A stretch of 7,065 bases of DNA, from the NCBI GenBank assembly GCA_944382045.1, contig CALWMT010000139.1:1-7065 (forward strand), given 5' to 3'. Position numbers and translations under genes: made by a program. The notes below the pieces were generated by a model, which worked only from the letters and a program-made list of their open reading frames with translations, did not search any database and was not told the DNA's origin. The DNA is from an uncultured Enterocloster sp. GTDB taxonomy: Bacteria; Bacillota; Clostridia; Lachnospirales; Lachnospiraceae. Shown here one piece after another: positions 5,705 to 7,065 of this stretch; position 1 is the stretch's first letter, and each line of letters starts with the position of its first letter.

Positions 5705-5745
5705 GCCGTCTGAACTGTTACGGTCAATTACTATCATACATACTA

Positions 5746-7065
5746 TCACAATTCGATGGCCTTGTCATGCTTTTTCTCCCCGTGGAAAAAATCATACACT
5801 GCCTGTGCCGCCCGCCGGTTCATCTGGGGCGCTGCCGCCAGCTCCTCCACGGAGGCCTGGCGCACCGCCTCAATATCCTTAAACTGCCGCATCAGCGCCT
5901 TTCTCCTGGCCTGCCCGATCCCCGGTATATCGTCCAGAATGGACTTCACCTGGGTCTTCCCCCGGAGGCTCCTGTGGTACTCGATGGCAAAGCGGTGGGC
6001 CTCGTCCTGTATGCGGGTGATCAGCCGGAAGCCCTCGCTGTGCTTGTCAATGGGCACCTCCTCATTGTTGTAGTAAAGCCCCCTTGTGCGGTGGAAATCA
6101 TCCTTCACCATGCCGCACACCGGGATGGAAAGGCCCAGCTTGTCCAGGACTCCCAGGGCAATATTCACCTGCCCGCGCCCGCCGTCCATCATGATGAGAT
6201 CCGGGAACCGGGTAAAGCTGCCGAAGGCAGTCTCCCGGCCGCTCTCCGTCAGCTGTCTGGCCTCCTCCATGCCGTGGGAGAAGCGCCGGGTGAGCACCTC
6301 CTCCATGGAGGCGTAGTCATTGGGCCCCTGGACCGTCCGTATCTTGAACTTCCGGTAATCGCTGCGCTTGGGCCGCCCATTTTCATAGACCACCATAGAT
6401 CCCACGGATTCAACCCCGCTGGTGTTGGAGATGTCGTAGGCCTCGATCCTGCGGATGCCTGAAAGGCCGATGAGCTCCCCGATCTGGTTCATGGCTCCGA
6501 TGGTCCGAAGCTCCTCCCGCTTGATGCGCTCCTTGTCCTGGGACAGCACCAGGGCCGCATTCCGGGCCGCTAGCTCCACCAGGCGCTCCTTCTCCCCCTT
6601 CTTTGGCACCACAAGCCTTACCTTCATTCCCCGCTTGGCCGTGAGCCACTCCCCGATGACGTCCTCATCCTCCACCGGGTACTGAAGCCAGACCTCCCGT
6701 GGAATAAAGGGAGTCCCCGCATAATACTGGAGAATAAAGCTGTTCAATATCTCCGACGCATTCTCCCCTTTTGAAATACGCAGATAGAAATGATCCCGTC
6801 CGATCAGCCGCCCGCCCCGGATGAAAAAAACCTGTACAACTGCATCTTCCTCTTCTGACGCTACGGCCAGTACATCTCTGTCCTCACCACTTGAATCCGT
6901 GATCTTCTGTTTCTGTGCCACTTTCTTCACACTGCTGATCAATTCTCTGTATTCAATCGCCCTCTCGAATTCCAGCTCCTCGGAAGCGGCATTCATTTTA
7001 TCTTCCAGTTCTTTCAAAACCGAATCATAATTTCCGTTCAGAAAACGCAGGACTTCATTTACCTG
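5746..7065 (-). CDS. uvrC: Excinuclease ABC subunit UvrC, C-terminal part (5' end beyond window)
   Basis: UvrC makes both incisions around a bulky DNA lesion after UvrA and UvrB load. The frame is open to the window edge, and 439 residues are visible; the N-terminal GIY-YIG domain, which makes the 3' cut, lies outside. The first visible residues are QVNEVLRFLNGNYD. Numbering from there: a UVR/UvrB-binding motif at about 17-50 (LKELEDKMNAASEELEFERA), an RNase H-like nuclease with D211 (AYDISN), D250 (GPNDYASM), D294 (IMMDGGRGQ) and H357 (DEAHRFA) matching the catalytic set that makes the 5' cut, and a tandem helix-hairpin-helix at about 377-428 (DDIPGIGQARRKAL, then MNRRAAQAVYDFF). The end is normal for the family. 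Translation does not begin at the TTG at 7017; that is internal. The stop lies 25 bases before the terminal repeat of the downstream element. Confidence 0.97.
   Translation of the reverse strand, partial: QVNEVLRFLNGNYDSVLKELEDKMNAASEELEFERAIEYRELISSVKKVAQKQKITDSSGEDRDVLAVASEEEDAVVQVFFIRGGRLIGRDHFYLRISKGENASEILNSFILQYYAGTPFIPREVWLQYPVEDEDVIGEWLTAKRGMKVRLVVPKKGEKERLVELAARNAALVLSQDKERIKREELRTIGAMNQIGELIGLSGIRRIEAYDISNTSGVESVGSMVVYENGRPKRSDYRKFKIRTVQGPNDYASMEEVLTRRFSHGMEEARQLTESGRETAFGSFTRFPDLIMMDGGRGQVNIALGVLDKLGLSIPVCGMVKDDFHRTRGLYYNNEEVPIDKHSEGFRLITRIQDEAHRFAIEYHRSLRGKTQVKSILDDIPGIGQARRKALMRQFKDIEAVRQASVEELAAAPQMNRRAAQAVYDFFHGEKKHDKAIEL

Larger units (their letters stand above)
5548..5721. 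repeat. Structured 174-bp intergenic element with perfect 20-bp terminal inverted repeats (MITE-like or structured RNA)
   Basis: GTAACAGTTCAGACGGCGGG at 5548-5567 is the exact inverse complement of 5702-5721. Between the arms, minus-strand RNA would form hairpins at 5704-5640 (18-bp stem), 5640-5621, 5620-5590 and a weak one at 5584-5569; the first three abut with no spacer. The whole would be a multibranched RNA closed by the 20-bp stem. No transposase is encoded. CAATT occurs at 5543-5547 next to the left end and at 5725-5729 three bases beyond the right end, a possible but imperfect target duplication. It lies in the only sizeable gap of an otherwise tightly packed cluster, which suggests insertion of a mobile miniature element, but a cis-acting leader of hprK is also possible. 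I do not recognise it as a named family. Confidence 0.8.

Noticed and set aside
5548..5721. CRISPR array or tandem repeat array
   Set aside because: The repeats are inverted arms of hairpins, not regularly spaced direct repeats with unique spacers.
5515..5727. 70-codon minus-strand frame reading through the repeat element
   Set aside because: It would start at TTG without a ribosome binding site, its sequence is set by the inverted repeats, and it ends beside the hprK ribosome binding site. It is treated as non-coding.
5722..5753. AT-rich TATGAT-like sequence after uvrC as a possible hprK promoter
   Set aside because: A -10-like TATGAT is present in the minus direction with short ACTATCA repeats around it, but there is no acceptable -35 box 16-18 bases upstream.
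5689..6462. 257-codon plus-strand frame opposite uvrC
   Set aside because: It is an antisense shadow of UvrC's catalytic domain; no family motif and no plausible ribosome binding site. The same applies to plus-strand frames at 285-1085, 2705-3532 and 3772-4584.

Overview
The window looks like a chromosomal housekeeping block from a Clostridia-type Firmicute, most likely a Lachnospiraceae member with fairly GC-rich DNA (Enterocloster or Lachnoclostridium would fit; this is an inference from gene order, protein similarity and strong AGGAGG ribosome binding sites). All real genes lie on the minus strand, so the transcript runs from high to low coordinates: uvrC (5' end outside the window) - structured repeat element - hprK - murB - rapZ - whiA - crh-like HPr gene - terminator - dnaE (3' end outside the window).

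Region by region: 7065-5746 is the C-terminal part of UvrC (UVR domain, RNase H-like nuclease, helix-hairpin-helix). 5745-5504 is the only sizeable gap inside the cluster. It holds a 174-bp element bounded by a perfect 20-bp inverted repeat, packed with abutting hairpins, and a third degenerate copy of the terminal repeat lies just upstream of the hprK ribosome binding site. 5503-1489 is a tight operon: hprK, murB, rapZ, whiA and an HPr-family gene, with successive spacings of 13 bp, a 4-bp ATGA overlap, 15 bp, and an unusual 89-bp overlap of whiA with the HPr gene. 1488-1272 holds two stem-loops, one followed by a U-tract, then a GC-rich leader. 1271-1 is the N-terminal part of DnaE, with a PHP domain and the start of the polymerase palm.

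Functionally the central operon joins carbon-status signalling (HPr kinase/phosphorylase HprK and a likely substrate, an HPr paralogue with Ser46 but Glu in place of His15) with cell-wall precursor synthesis (MurB), a RapZ-type P-loop protein, and the division- and chromosome-related DNA-binding protein WhiA. It resembles the Bacillus yvcJ-yvcK-whiA-crh cluster, but the yvcK/glmR gene is absent and hprK and murB are present. DNA repair (uvrC) and replication (dnaE) genes flank it.

The points most worth a second look are the structured element between uvrC and hprK, its third arm beside the hprK ribosome binding site, the E15 HPr protein, and the whiA/HPr dual-coding overlap. No defence system, prophage, CRISPR array, tRNA or rRNA is visible.
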